A DNA stretch of 64,000 bases from Cystobacter fuscus DSM 2262 (lineage in GTDB: Bacteria; Myxococcota; Myxococcia; Myxococcales; Myxococcaceae). This document shows, one piece after another, positions 25,049 to 33,749 of this stretch. The stretch is from assembly GCF_000335475.2 (NCBI RefSeq), contig NZ_ANAH02000008.1, forward strand, positions 1-64,000, given 5' to 3'. Each line of letters begins with the position of its first letter. Position 1 is the stretch's first letter. The translations under genes and the position numbers were made by a program. The notes under the pieces are model-generated. The model did no database searches. It saw only the letters and a program-made list of their open reading frames with translations, and was not told where the DNA came from.

Positions 25049-25753
25049 TCACGGGCCCTTCTGGCCGCGCCGCCACTCCTCCCGGCGCCGATCCTGGGTC
25101 GCCTTGCGCCCGAGCGCGTCCTCCACCTGCCTCGGAATCTCTTCCAGGCGGGTGCGGTGCATCTGGATGCTCAGCTCATACAAGCCGCGCTCCTGCTCCG
25201 ACAGTTGAGCGCCATGCTCCTGGAGCACCCGGCTGGCGAACGCGATGAAGTCCTCGGACACCGCGCGGCGGTGATCGTAATACTGGTGGATCTCCTCCTC
25301 CGTGGCCGTGTTCGACTGAACCTTGCCCAGCAACGCGTTCCAACGCCCCGCCTGTTCCTCGCGCCTGCGGAGGATCTCCGGATCCTTCGTCGGGGCGCCC
25401 AGCTCCCAATAAAGATTATCGGGCATCTGCTCGCGAAGTTTCTCCAGGTTCACCGGATGCTCGCGCGCCGCCTCGAGCGCGGGCGCCTGTTCGGGCGCGG
25501 ACGGGGCGGAGCCGGCATCGGGCTCACCCGCCAGGGTTGCCTGGGGAGCAACGGAGCGGGACGGCGTGGGCGCCACGGTGTCCACCGCCGGCGGTGGGGG
25601 ACGGCTCCGCGCCTCGCGTCCGGGTGCCTCGGAAGAGGGGTTGTCCTCGCGTGGCGGCAGCCACCACAGGACAGCCATCAGCACCGTCATCAGCACCACA
25701 ATGATTGACGCGCCGAGCCATGGCGAAGCCTTCGACCGCGGAGTGACACCCAT
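25049..25753 (-). CDS. Membrane-anchored protein with Pro-rich linker and helical domain
   Basis: 234 residues from ATG 25753 (MGVTPRSKAS); an in-frame TTG at 25789 is less likely. One membrane span at about residues 14-32 (GASIIVVLMTVLMAVLWWL). A Pro/Ala/Ser-rich periplasmic linker (about 35-95) and an Arg/Glu-rich helical domain (about 98-234, ALLGKVQSNTATEEEIHQYY) follow. No enzyme motif. Convergent with the STAS-like gene, 22 bases apart. Confidence 0.7.
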   Translation of the reverse strand: MGVTPRSKASPWLGASIIVVLMTVLMAVLWWLPPREDNPSSEAPGREARSRPPPPAVDTVAPTPSRSVAPQATLAGEPDAGSAPSAPEQAPALEAAREHPVNLEKLREQMPDNLYWELGAPTKDPEILRRREEQAGRWNALLGKVQSNTATEEEIHQYYDHRRAVSEDFIAFASRVLQEHGAQLSEQERGLYELSIQMHRTRLEEIPRQVEDALGRKATQDRRREEWRRGQKGP

Positions 25754-25886
25754 GCGGTCCAGATACCTTGCGCCCCTCGCGCTTCGCAACCCCGCGCGTT
25801 AAAGTGCGCCCCGGTTCTCCGAGCTTTCCGGATGGTCGAGAACTGAATCGAATAGCCTTACCCCAAGCCCCCACAGGAATACTCAC

Positions 25887-27194
25887 ATGAAAAAGCAATG
25901 GCTGTTGGGCCTTCTCCTGGCCGCGGCACCTGGTGTCGCGAGCGCCGAGGTGCTGGTCTCCGGCATCGTCGACGTGCTGGTGGACGGCGGAAACACCTAC
26001 GACTGGAGCAAGGTGGAACTGCCGGGAACGACGTGCGGCAACGGCTCGCAGTACAAGTTCTTCGTCCATCGCAGCACCACGGGCTCGCAGAACCTGCTGT
26101 TCTTCTTCGAAGGTGGCGGCGCGTGCTGGGACTACGACACGTGTAGCGGGCGCGCGGGTGTCATTGGCGCGGCCAATCCCAACGGCATCACCGACGACTA
26201 CATGACGCAGTTCACGGCGAAGTACGTCTCGCCCATCGTCAACGGCGCCGATCCGGGCCTGCCCTTCCGCAGCCGCACGGACATCGTGACCAAGGACTGG
26301 AACATCGTCTACATGCCCTACTGCACGGGCGATGTTCACGTGGGCAATAACGTCGCCACCTACGCGGACCAGACGGGCCAGCAGCCGCCGCTGTCCTGGC
26401 ACCACTCCGGCTACAAGAACTCGCTCGCGGCCATCAACTACGCGAAGGTCCAGTTCCCCAACGTGCAGAAGCTGCTCGTCACCGGGTTCAGCGCGGGCGG
26501 CACCGCCACCTCGTCCTCGTACTACTTCGTGCGCCGCATCATCAATCCGGCCCGGGGCTACTTCCTGAACGACTCGGGCCCCATCTACCTGGCGCCCAAC
26601 GTCAACGACAACTCGCGCCCCCTGCACGACAAGATCCGCCAGTCGTGGAACCTGGACTCGGTGTTCAACCAGTTCCCCGCGTCCTTCGATCGCAACAACC
26701 TGGGCACCATCAACCGCATGCTGGCCATGGAGTTCCCGAATGATCAGCTCGCCTACACGGGCTACTCGCGGGACTACAACTACTCGCGCTTCTCCTACGA
26801 GCGCTTCTACACGCCCAACGATCAGGAGGCGGTGCTCACCCGCTGGAAGGCGGACCAGGACAAGCTCGTCGCCGAGCTGAACCTCTACAACAACTACAGC
26901 TACTTCATCCCCCACGAGCGGCAGATCAACGCGAGCCACTGCAGCACCATCATCACCTTCGTGGGCGCGCACGCCTGCCAGCGGATGGAGAAGAAGAAGT
27001 GGTACGAGTACGTCAACGAGCCGTGGCAGGACTACAAGTGCAACAGCGAGTTCGTGTCCATGAGCACCTTCCTCCAGCGCTTCATCAATGACAACCAGCG
27101 CGTGCGCATCTACGAGCCCGCCAACGGCTACAACGCCGATGATCCGGGCATGTCGGTGCTCGCGCCGCTCATCAACGGCGCCCTCGGTGGCTAG
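25887..27194 (+). CDS. Secreted pectin acetylesterase (CE13/Notum-like)
   Basis: 435 residues with an N-terminal signal peptide cleaved near residue 20 (GVASA-EV). Alpha/beta-hydrolase of the pectinacetylesterase/Notum family: oxyanion motif [10 protein letters not shown] (72-81), nucleophile Ser202 in TGFSAGGTA, and paired cysteines (C50, C80, C86, C146). Expected to remove acetyl or acyl groups from extracellular polysaccharides or lipids. Ribosome site AGGAA 8 bases before the ATG. Followed by a strong bidirectional terminator, so monocistronic. Confidence 0.88.
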   Translation: MKKQWLLGLLLAAAPGVASAEVLVSGIVDVLVDGGNTYDWSKVELPGTTCGNGSQYKFFVHRSTTGSQNLLFFFEGGGACWDYDTCSGRAGVIGAANPNGITDDYMTQFTAKYVSPIVNGADPGLPFRSRTDIVTKDWNIVYMPYCTGDVHVGNNVATYADQTGQQPPLSWHHSGYKNSLAAINYAKVQFPNVQKLLVTGFSAGGTATSSSYYFVRRIINPARGYFLNDSGPIYLAPNVNDNSRPLHDKIRQSWNLDSVFNQFPASFDRNNLGTINRMLAMEFPNDQLAYTGYSRDYNYSRFSYERFYTPNDQEAVLTRWKADQDKLVAELNLYNNYSYFIPHERQINASHCSTIITFVGAHACQRMEKKKWYEYVNEPWQDYKCNSEFVSMSTFLQRFINDNQRVRIYEPANGYNADDPGMSVLAPLINGALGG

Positions 27195-27221
27195 TCCGTA
27201 CCGGGCCTGACCGGGCCTTCG

Positions 27222-27261
27222 GGGGGAGCCTTCCGCGTGGAGCGGGAGGGCTCCCCTTTTT
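27222..27261. terminator. Bidirectional terminator between CE13 esterase and BTAD regulator genes
   Basis: GGGGAGCC (27223-27230) pairs with GGCTCCCC (27249-27256); the inner bases TCCGC/GCGGGA extend the stem, and five T follow at 27257-27261. Confidence 0.75.
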
Positions 27262-29078
27262 CATGGGCCAGGGGCGGACCCGGCGCGACCCAGGCGCGTG
27301 GCGAGCAACGTGTGCACGGAGGCGGGCAACCCGGTCAGCACCGCCTCGCCCACCAGGTTGTGGCTGAACCACGCGCCGCGCACCAGGGCCCCCTCCTCCA
27401 GCTCCCGCCAGGCCTCCACCAGCCGCGCCACGCTCACCTCCAACACCTCGGCCGCCAGCTCGAGGCCCACGTCGGCGCGGGCCACCGCCAACAACTGCGC
27501 CAGCCGGAGTGCCTCGGGCGACAGACTCTCCAGACGATTCTGGATGATGTAGCGGGCCCGGCCCGGAGGCGGCATCCCCTCGGGAAAGCGTCCTCCGAGG
27601 CTGTTGGACTCGATGAGATGGCGGGCCGTTTCCACGATGAACAGGGGGTTGCCACCGGTGTAGCGGACGATGTCCTCGGCCATCTCCTCCAGCCGGGGCT
27701 CGTTCATGCCACGCAGCAGGGTGCGCACCTCCGGCAGCGCCAGGGGCTCGAGCTGGATGAGCTCCGCGAGCCCCGCCTCCACCTGCATGTGGATCCGCTC
27801 GCCCTTCCAGAGCGTCTCGTCCGTGCGCTCGCTGAGGAGGATCCACGGAAAGCGCCGGGCCAGCATGTCCTCCTCGAGCTGGGCGAGGAGGTAGAAGCTG
27901 AGCTCACTGCTGCCGCTGTCGGAGTACTGGGCATCGTCGAAGACGAGGACGTCCAGCTCCCTCAACGCCTGGCGCGCCATGTGGAGCACGGCGGAGAACA
28001 AGCGGGCCGTCTCCTCGGGAGTCACCGGCAGGGGCAGGGGCTCTGGACCCAGCTCCGGCACCAGGCGGGACAGCTCGCGGCGGACCCAGGGCTCCAGCAC
28101 CAGCCCCGGGTTGTGCCGCAGGAGGGTCCGCAACCCCCGGGCATGTGTGGAGAAGGGCACGTTGATGTCACCCGGGCGCGACGTCAGCAGCAGCGAGCGG
28201 CCCCGCGAGCGGGCGAAGTCCCCGATGAGCCGGGACTTGCCCACCCCCGCGGGCCCCAGGACGAAGGTGGGCCGGCGCGCCGCATGAGCCGCCTCCAGCT
28301 TCGCCCACTCGCGCTCGCGGCCGGCCAGCACGGGGGGATGTACCACCGTGAGCGGAGGCACCTTGCGCTCCGGACCCGCGGAGGGTTGCACCGTGGGCTG
28401 CCGCTCCAACTCGCCCGCCAGCCGGCTCGTCTCCGCCGAGGGCCGGATGCCCAACTCGCGCGCCAGCACCTCCTCGCACTGACGCCAGACGCGCAGCGCG
28501 GCGTCGCGGTTGCCCATCCGATGATGCAGCCGCATGAGGTGGCGGAACGTCTCCTCGGAGGTGGGCTCCAGCACGAGCATCCGCTGGGCCGCCTCCAGGG
28601 CCAGGGTCATCCGCCCTTCCCGCTCCTCCAGCCGCAACTGCTCTTCCAGGGCCTTGCGTTGCAACCCCGTCACACGCGGGCGGGTGGCGCGCAGCCAATC
28701 CTCCAGCGCCTCGCAGTCGTCGTAATTCAAACCCGCGAGCAGCTCGCTTCCTGGACTCTCGAGCCATGAGGGCTGGCCGCGCACGAGCTCGCGCACGTCC
28801 ACCCGGAGGTCATCGCGCAGCCGCACCGTCTTGCGGCCCTCCACGCCAGACTCGCCCAGCAGCTCGCCCAGGCGGCGCAACAATTGAGACAGGTTGTTGC
28901 GCGCCGTGGCCTCGCGGGACTCCGGCCAGAGCAGGCCCGCGAGCGTTCCCCGCGCCGTTTCTCCCTCCAGCGCCAGGTAGGCCAGGAATGCCGCGGTCTT
29001 CCGCTCCAGCGGCCTCGATTTGTGGCGCTCCTCCAGAATCCGGGCACCACCCAGAAGCTCGATACGCGTCTCGCCCAA
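27261..29078 (-). CDS. BTAD-domain transcriptional regulator with AAA ATPase
   Basis: 605 residues from a TTG at 29078; no Shine-Dalgarno is visible and no ATG is available in frame, so the start is uncertain. The N-terminal ~100 residues resemble the SARP winged helix (LERKTAAFLAYLALEGE, RNNLSQLLRRLGELLGE). The bacterial transcriptional activator (BTAD) domain spans about 105-230 (ALRVWRQCEEVLARELGI). An AAA/STAND-type ATPase follows, with Walker A GPAGVGKSR near residue 270 and a Walker B-like LVFDDAQ near 385. It lacks the long TPR C-terminus of larger relatives. Target genes unknown; it may control the neighbouring secreted proteins. Confidence 0.83.
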   Translation of the reverse strand: MGETRIELLGGARILEERHKSRPLERKTAAFLAYLALEGETARGTLAGLLWPESREATARNNLSQLLRRLGELLGESGVEGRKTVRLRDDLRVDVRELVRGQPSWLESPGSELLAGLNYDDCEALEDWLRATRPRVTGLQRKALEEQLRLEEREGRMTLALEAAQRMLVLEPTSEETFRHLMRLHHRMGNRDAALRVWRQCEEVLARELGIRPSAETSRLAGELERQPTVQPSAGPERKVPPLTVVHPPVLAGREREWAKLEAAHAARRPTFVLGPAGVGKSRLIGDFARSRGRSLLLTSRPGDINVPFSTHARGLRTLLRHNPGLVLEPWVRRELSRLVPELGPEPLPLPVTPEETARLFSAVLHMARQALRELDVLVFDDAQYSDSGSSELSFYLLAQLEEDMLARRFPWILLSERTDETLWKGERIHMQVEAGLAELIQLEPLALPEVRTLLRGMNEPRLEEMAEDIVRYTGGNPLFIVETARHLIESNSLGGRFPEGMPPPGRARYIIQNRLESLSPEALRLAQLLAVARADVGLELAAEVLEVSVARLVEAWRELEEGALVRGAWFSHNLVGEAVLTGLPASVHTLLATRLGRAGSAPGP

Positions 29079-29134
29079 GCGGAGGGAGTGTAGACGCGCG
29101 CTCGTGGCAAGTCACAGCCTTCCGGTGGCCGATC

Positions 29135-29179
29135 GACACGACGGGGCCCGCCCCTGCTTCGGGACGGGCCCCGCGTGTC
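29135..29179 (-). terminator. Stem-loop downstream of the beta-helix lipoprotein gene
   Basis: GACACG (29135-29140) and CGGGGCCCG (29142-29150) pair with CGGGCCCCG (29165-29173) and CGTGTC (29174-29179). The stem is strong, with one bulged A. No T-run on the minus-strand side. Confidence 0.5.
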
Positions 29180-29205
29180 ACGGCCTCTGCCGTACGTGGA
29201 CGCTT

Positions 29206-31443
29206 CTACTTCAGGCCCAGGGTGCCCGCGGACAGCCCGTACTCACTGGCCCCGATGTCCGGCGCGGAGCCCGAGAACGGCAGCCCCACGTTCGCGCCGC
29301 GATCCACCACGTTGGCGCTCGCGCTCGCCGCATCGAAGTAGGGGAAGGGCATGGCCCCCGAGCGCACGAGCTGCGCGCTGCCCAGCAGGTTGCCCGCCTG
29401 GGAGGCCGTGGGGGGCAGGGCCGTGGGCGCGTTCCTCGACAGGTTGTTCGTGAAGGCCACGCTCGTGGGCGCCGTCGCGTTGTTCTGCTCCGTGTACGCG
29501 AACATCTTCACCGCGCCGCCGGTCTCGAAGATGTTGTTGCGGATCTCGATGGCGCCGCTGCCCTGGGAGCTGGGACGACGGAACTCGAACAACGCCGGCG
29601 TGGCCGTGCTGATGACCGTGTTGTTGTAGAACTTGAAGTTGTCGACCTTGGTGGTGAAGACGAACATGGAGGGGCCGGCCGCCGCCAGGTTGAACACGTT
29701 GTGGTTCACCCGGATGTTCTTGAGGAGGGTGCCCTGGGTCGAGGCCTTGCCCTCGTTGTACTCGCCCATCGTGTTCCAGGGATTGGTGTTGCCCGTCATG
29801 TCGAAGGAGTTGTGCTCGACGATGATGTTGCTGTTGGCCAGCTCCAGGAAGCCCGCCTTGGTCACCTTGAAGCGGTTGTGGTGGACATAAAAGCTGTAGG
29901 GGTACTGGTCGATGGGCGCGTTGAACTCGAGCGACATCGCGGCGTTGAAGTCACAGTGGGCGATCTCCACCCCATCGGCGCCGATGTTCCAGAACTCGAA
30001 GCCGATGTTGGCGGCCTTGTAGTTGTCCCAGGGAGCGCTGTCCTTGCCACGCTGGATGATGTTCAACAGCTTGGAGCCGCGGATCTCATCCTGCTTCCGC
30101 GCGGTGTCCTCCCAGGAGCGCAGGGCCTTGAAGGCATAACCCGAGCCCGTGTGGTAGTTCTCCGGGCGCGAGGCGGTGGTGTAGTGCTCGATACGGCCGT
30201 TCTGGATGAGGGCCCCTTCGTGGGTGCCGCGCAGGGTGATGTTGCCCCAGGACGCGCTCGTGTTCTCGAGCGAGGACTCGGCGATCTCGAAGTCGGAGAC
30301 GCGCAGGTTCTTCACCCCCGCGTAGCCCTCGCTCGAGCTGTAGATGCCCGCCCACGAGTAGTTCTTGATCTTCACGTGATGGATGTTCACGCCGTTGCGG
30401 TTGACGATCTTGATGCCCGAGGAGCCCTTGTTCTGGCCATCCATCGAGAACCCGGAGAGCTCCTGGGGGGAGTCGACCGGGAGGTAGCGGTCGAACGGGC
30501 CGTACGTCTCGCCTTCGTGCTCGAAGGCGGGAATCTTCGCCGCCGAGGGGTCGAGCACCCGGGACGCCAGCTGGATGAGGCCGCTGCTGTTCCAATCGAA
30601 CTGGCCGCCCCGGATGAAGGTGGCGTCCGCGCCCGCGCCGATGAGGTTGACCTTCTCCTTGAGTTGGATCTGCCGGGTCTCGTCGAACGTGCCGGCGCCC
30701 ACCTGGATGGTGTGGCCCGCGTTGGCGGGCGCCACGTCCGCGGCCTTGGCGATGGTGCGGTAGGGTTTGGCCTGGGTGCCGTCGCCCGTCGAGTCATTGC
30801 CATTCAAGGCCACGTAGTAGACGCGGCCGCCCGTCGACGGGGGCGGAGGGGTGGTGCCCAGCGTGAAGAGGGCCAGGCCCATCAGGTGCGGATCTCCCGA
30901 CCGGGCGCTCAGGTCCAGGTTGAGCGTGCCGTCGGACACCTGCACCGAGTAGGGGCCGTACTTCTTCCACTCCCCCTTCGCCAGCGTGCCCACGCCCTGC
31001 GCCACCTTCTGTCCTTCCAGGGAGACGTCGAGCGAGCGGTAGTTGGTCTGGTGGTTCTCGAGGATGTAGAGATAGACGCCGTAGCTGGCCGCGGGCACGG
31101 TCTGGGCGATCTTCAGGGTACCCGCCTGCCAGATGGCGCTGTTGAGCATCACTCCCGTCGGGGCGTCCGTGGCCGGGCTGGGGCTCAGGCTCGACTGGGC
31201 TTCTGAATAGCCAGAGGGGATGCTCAGGCCCTGGGCCTTCGCCTCGGCGAAGGAGAGGAACGGCCGGCCCTCGATGGTGGCCGCGCTCCCGGCGAAGTTG
31301 ATCGCCTTGTAGAAGGTCTCGCTCTCGGCGAGGGCTTGAAGCTGCTCGGAAGTGTCTGGACTGGCTGGCGCGCCCACGGACGTGGAGGGATCGCAAGCGG
31401 ACAAGGTGCTGGAGAGGAATACCAGCGCGGCGGTTCTCTTCAT
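29206..31443 (-). CDS. Right-handed parallel beta-helix lipoprotein
   Basis: 745 residues from ATG 31443 (AAGGATG upstream). Lipobox LSAC gives the lipidated cysteine near residue 17. Residues about 35-195 look like a carbohydrate-binding beta-sandwich (GVMLNSAIWQAGTLKIAQTV, TLNLDLSARSGDP). After a Pro-rich linker (TTPPPPSTGG), the rest is a pectate-lyase-like beta-helix with repeated N-x-F and asparagine ladders (NGVNIHHVKIKN, NNIFETGGAVK) that opens with YYVALNGNDSTGDGTQAKPY. Likely surface polysaccharide lyase or binding protein. Transcribed alone. Confidence 0.85.
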   Translation of the reverse strand: MKRTAALVFLSSTLSACDPSTSVGAPASPDTSEQLQALAESETFYKAINFAGSAATIEGRPFLSFAEAKAQGLSIPSGYSEAQSSLSPSPATDAPTGVMLNSAIWQAGTLKIAQTVPAASYGVYLYILENHQTNYRSLDVSLEGQKVAQGVGTLAKGEWKKYGPYSVQVSDGTLNLDLSARSGDPHLMGLALFTLGTTPPPPSTGGRVYYVALNGNDSTGDGTQAKPYRTIAKAADVAPANAGHTIQVGAGTFDETRQIQLKEKVNLIGAGADATFIRGGQFDWNSSGLIQLASRVLDPSAAKIPAFEHEGETYGPFDRYLPVDSPQELSGFSMDGQNKGSSGIKIVNRNGVNIHHVKIKNYSWAGIYSSSEGYAGVKNLRVSDFEIAESSLENTSASWGNITLRGTHEGALIQNGRIEHYTTASRPENYHTGSGYAFKALRSWEDTARKQDEIRGSKLLNIIQRGKDSAPWDNYKAANIGFEFWNIGADGVEIAHCDFNAAMSLEFNAPIDQYPYSFYVHHNRFKVTKAGFLELANSNIIVEHNSFDMTGNTNPWNTMGEYNEGKASTQGTLLKNIRVNHNVFNLAAAGPSMFVFTTKVDNFKFYNNTVISTATPALFEFRRPSSQGSGAIEIRNNIFETGGAVKMFAYTEQNNATAPTSVAFTNNLSRNAPTALPPTASQAGNLLGSAQLVRSGAMPFPYFDAASASANVVDRGANVGLPFSGSAPDIGASEYGLSAGTLGLK

Positions 31444-31799
31444 GGGGAGCATCCTTTCGAGGCCACTCGGGAGAAGGGCCCTTCACGCGACCAGGAACGA
31501 ATTGCCGGTCTGGCTGCGATTCCCGCTCTAGCAGGAGATGCGTGACTGCAAGATGACAGTGGCTGGGAGGGTAAATGACAACAGCGCGACCCGGCGCGGA
31601 TGGGCCAGTCATCATCTCGCGCTCCTGGGGTCATCTCCCAACTTTCGAGAAAGGATTCATTTCCCGAGAACGTGAACTCCAAATGATGAGAAAAAAAACA
31701 ACAGGACGAGCGATTTCCCCTCCTTGACGATTCATGGAATTCAGGTCCAAAGTATAAATACGAACTTACCGTACAAAACCAACAATCAGGAGATTCGAC
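31444..31799. other. Intergenic region between beta-helix gene and Cys peptide A
   Basis: 356 bases without a gene and AT-richer than the surroundings, especially 31640-31799. It must hold divergent promoters. It contains the block shared with the region upstream of peptide B (31676-31729) and a TATAAA at 31753-31758, which lies 23 bases after TTGACG and is therefore too far for a standard pair. Confidence 0.6.
31676..31729 (+). repeat. Upstream block R0, copy A
   Basis: Starts ACTCCA and ends TTGACG. The first 20 bases match copy B (35611-35664) at 15 positions (both contain ATGAGAAA), and the TTGAC is exactly 48 bases after ACTCCA in both. A CAAAG follows 18-19 bases later in both. It lies 76 bases (TTGACG to ATG) before peptide A. 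Probably the conserved promoter of this peptide family. Confidence 0.5.
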
Positions 31800-32015
31800 A
31801 TGATGAAGTCAGTGAAGGTGGGCTTTCTCGGGCTGGCGATGGGCGTGATCGGCGCCGTGGCACTTCCTGCGCAAAATGCCCATGCCCAGAGTGATTCGGG
31901 TCCAGACGGGAAAAGCCCTGTTTGCATGGCAAGCTACGCGGCTTGCATTGTTGGCGCGAATGGCAACGCAGCAGTTATCGCCGTGTGTCAGATGAAGTAC
32001 GCGCTGTGCAAGTAA
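31800..32015 (+). CDS. Small secreted cysteine peptide A
   Basis: 71 residues, AGGAG 8 bases before the ATG. Signal peptide about 1-29 (ends QNAHA), leaving a mature peptide of ~42 residues with exactly four cysteines at 42, 49, 63 and 70 (C-x6-C-x13-C-x6-C). Such spacing suits a disulfide-linked helical hairpin. It is paralogous to peptide B (35890-36126): the signal peptides are nearly the same, and the four cysteines sit at identical residue numbers without gaps. A stem-loop follows 15 bases after the stop. No family recognised. It may be an effector, a toxin-like peptide or a signal. Confidence 0.8.
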   Translation: MMKSVKVGFLGLAMGVIGAVALPAQNAHAQSDSGPDGKSPVCMASYAACIVGANGNAAVIAVCQMKYALCK

Positions 32016-32030
32016 GGCTGGACTCCAATC

Positions 32031-32059
32031 CCGAGCAGGGTTGAGTTCTTCCTGCTCGG
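32031..32059 (+). terminator. Stem-loop after peptide A containing motif R1 copy A
   Basis: CCGAGCAGG (32031-32039) pairs perfectly with CCTGCTCGG (32051-32059) around an 11-base loop. No T-run. The central 18 bases (32038-32055) recur without a mismatch at 35750-35767, upstream of peptide B, where the stem is not kept. Confidence 0.55.
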
Positions 32060-32215
32060 GCAGTCCGTTGCCAGATGAGCTGTTTGCTTCGCGGGACCAA
32101 GGCCATCCACTCGAACGAACGCCTTGTCCGGCGGATGCATTTGTCACCGGAAAGCACAATCCACGCGCGGCTCGTTGTCTGTCATGAGCGCGCGGGCCGG
32201 TGCCCTCTGCTCTTG

Positions 32216-32298
32216 GGGGCACCTGTCCAATGGGCAACGCCGTGACGGCGCTCCCCTCCTGGTGAAGCCAGACCCCGGCGCAGAATGGGACACGTCAC
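32216..32298 (+). repeat. Regulatory-like element R2, copy A, upstream of the toxin gene
   Basis: 83 bases, about 87% identical by eye to 36189-36273 (one 2-base gap). It contains the palindrome CGCCG-TGA-CGGCG at 32238-32250 and, 31 bases after its end, CAGAAT (32281-32286) followed by GGGA. The same spacing in copy B, where the hexamer is TAGAAT, suggests a -10 element with an operator. It is the leader of the toxin-immunity operon. Confidence 0.6.
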
Positions 32299-32378
32299 GA
32301 GGGTTGCTCGCGACGGGCATGCTGGCGCTGTGGTTCCGGAGCGACGGCGTCTGGCCACGTTGCCTCCGGAGGTGCGCC

Positions 32379-33734
32379 GTGTCCATCCGTCTTGCTGGCT
32401 CGCGCCCTCCTGGCGCATGGCTGCGCCCCTTGCTGGCCGGCTGGCTTCTCCTCGCTCTCTTTCTCCAGTCCGCCTGCGCCACGGGCTCCCCACGTGGCGG
32501 CCTCCTCGTGGGCTACCGCTCCCATCAGCTCACGCCCCCGCCAGCGCCCAAGCAGGACGTCACCCTCACGCCGAGTAGCGACTTCGCGCCCGTCCAGCTT
32601 TCGGACGCGCAGTTTCGCCAGGCCTTCACCCAGCTCGTTCTGGAGGTTCCCCTGCGGGTGGCCCCCCGTCCTACCAGGCCTCTGGCGGGCCGCCTGGTAC
32701 TGGCCTCCTGGCCACCGAGCGGCGCGGGCGACTCCAGCGTCGAGGGCGGCTACGCTCGCCTGTGCGAGCGGCGCGGCTCTCCGGGGGACTGCTTCTGGTT
32801 CCTGGGAGAGGGCCCCCACGATACTGCTCTCAGCCACCGGGACAGGTTCGCGCTGGCCCTCATCCTCGCTCTCACCCCCGCGGTGGAAGCGGCCACGGGC
32901 ATCCTCCAGGACATCTCCGCGCACGCCCTGACGACGCTGCTCACGGGCCTGTCCCTGTACCTCGTGGTGCTCATGGCACCGGAGCCCATCTCTAAAGGCC
33001 TCGCCCTGGCGATGACCCTCTTCCTCTGGGGCTACCTGGGCCATGAGCTCTGGGGATTGATTTCCGCCACGAAGGACCTCTGGGACGAGGCGAAGGCCGC
33101 CAGCGCGTTCCACGAGCTACGCGACGCGAGCGAGCGGTACGCCCGGGTGCTCGGACCCAACACCTTGCGTGTCCTCATCCTCCTGGCGACCTGGAAGGCG
33201 GGCGCCAAGGGCCAGGAAGCCGTGACGGGGAGCGGGCTGCCGGGTTTCCCCCAGGCGGTGCGGAACGCCGCCGCCGCGGGCCACTTCCGCCTGCCCGCGG
33301 CGGCTTCCGAGGCGACGTCGGTGTCCGTGGTGGAGGGCAGACTCGTTCTCACGCTTCCCTCCGGCTCAGGTGCCATCCTCGCCATGCAGAATCAGGCAGA
33401 GGGCGAGAAGACCCCCGTCCACCATATCGCCACCGTGGAGAACGAGAAGTCTCCTGCACGCGGCGGACCCTGGACGCCGAAGCTCAAGAAATTCTTCGAC
33501 AAGGCCGGCATGTCCATGGAGGACGACGCCAACAAGATCCCCATCCCGGGCCACAAGGGCCCCCACCCCGAGGCGTACCATCAAGAGGTCTTCACGCGCC
33601 TCGGGAGGGCAGTCAAGACCTGCGGGACCACGATTCAGTGTCGGGAGGCCCTCACCCAGGAGTTGAAGCTGCTTGCCGAGCAAATCCAAAGGGCAGGCTC
33701 CAGGCTCAACAAGCTCGTCACTCGGTCCGAGTGA
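32379..33734 (+). CDS. SitA-like polymorphic toxin with C-terminal AHH nuclease domain
   Basis: 451 residues from GTG 32379 (GGAGG 6 bases upstream). Leader with putative lipidation at Cys33 (LQSAC, imperfect lipobox). Middle region with two hydrophobic segments (about 160-175 and 185-225, including APEPISKGLALAM) like those of myxobacterial AHH toxins. The C-terminal AHH-type HNH nuclease spans about 345-410: VHHIAT (His348, His349), FFDKAGMSMEDDANKIPIP, HKGPHPEAYH (His396, His401). SitA toxins are lipoproteins passed to siblings by TraA-dependent outer-membrane exchange. Membership here is by sequence pattern. The immunity gene follows after 15 bases. Confidence 0.82.
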   Translation: MSIRLAGSRPPGAWLRPLLAGWLLLALFLQSACATGSPRGGLLVGYRSHQLTPPPAPKQDVTLTPSSDFAPVQLSDAQFRQAFTQLVLEVPLRVAPRPTRPLAGRLVLASWPPSGAGDSSVEGGYARLCERRGSPGDCFWFLGEGPHDTALSHRDRFALALILALTPAVEAATGILQDISAHALTTLLTGLSLYLVVLMAPEPISKGLALAMTLFLWGYLGHELWGLISATKDLWDEAKAASAFHELRDASERYARVLGPNTLRVLILLATWKAGAKGQEAVTGSGLPGFPQAVRNAAAAGHFRLPAAASEATSVSVVEGRLVLTLPSGSGAILAMQNQAEGEKTPVHHIATVENEKSPARGGPWTPKLKKFFDKAGMSMEDDANKIPIPGHKGPHPEAYHQEVFTRLGRAVKTCGTTIQCREALTQELKLLAEQIQRAGSRLNKLVTRSE

Positions 33735-33749
33735 CGCTAGGAAAGCCAC

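Larger units (their letters stand above)
32016..32378. other. Intergenic region between peptide A and the AHH toxin gene
   Basis: 363 bases. It holds the R1 stem-loop (32031-32059), the R2 element (32216-32298) and the ribosome site of the toxin gene (GGAGG at 32368-32372). An open frame runs through it in phase with the toxin gene from 32124, but the GTG at 32379 is far better supported. Confidence 0.6.

Noticed and set aside
31724-31758. TTGACG and TATAAA upstream of peptide A as a standard promoter pair
   Set aside because: The spacer is 23 bases, too long. The conserved TTGAC with CAAAG about 18 bases later is the more likely arrangement.
32124-32378. N-terminal extension of the AHH toxin from an upstream start
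   Set aside because: It would run through the R2 element and put the signal sequence 85 residues inside. GTG 32379 has GGAGG at good spacing and a proper leader.
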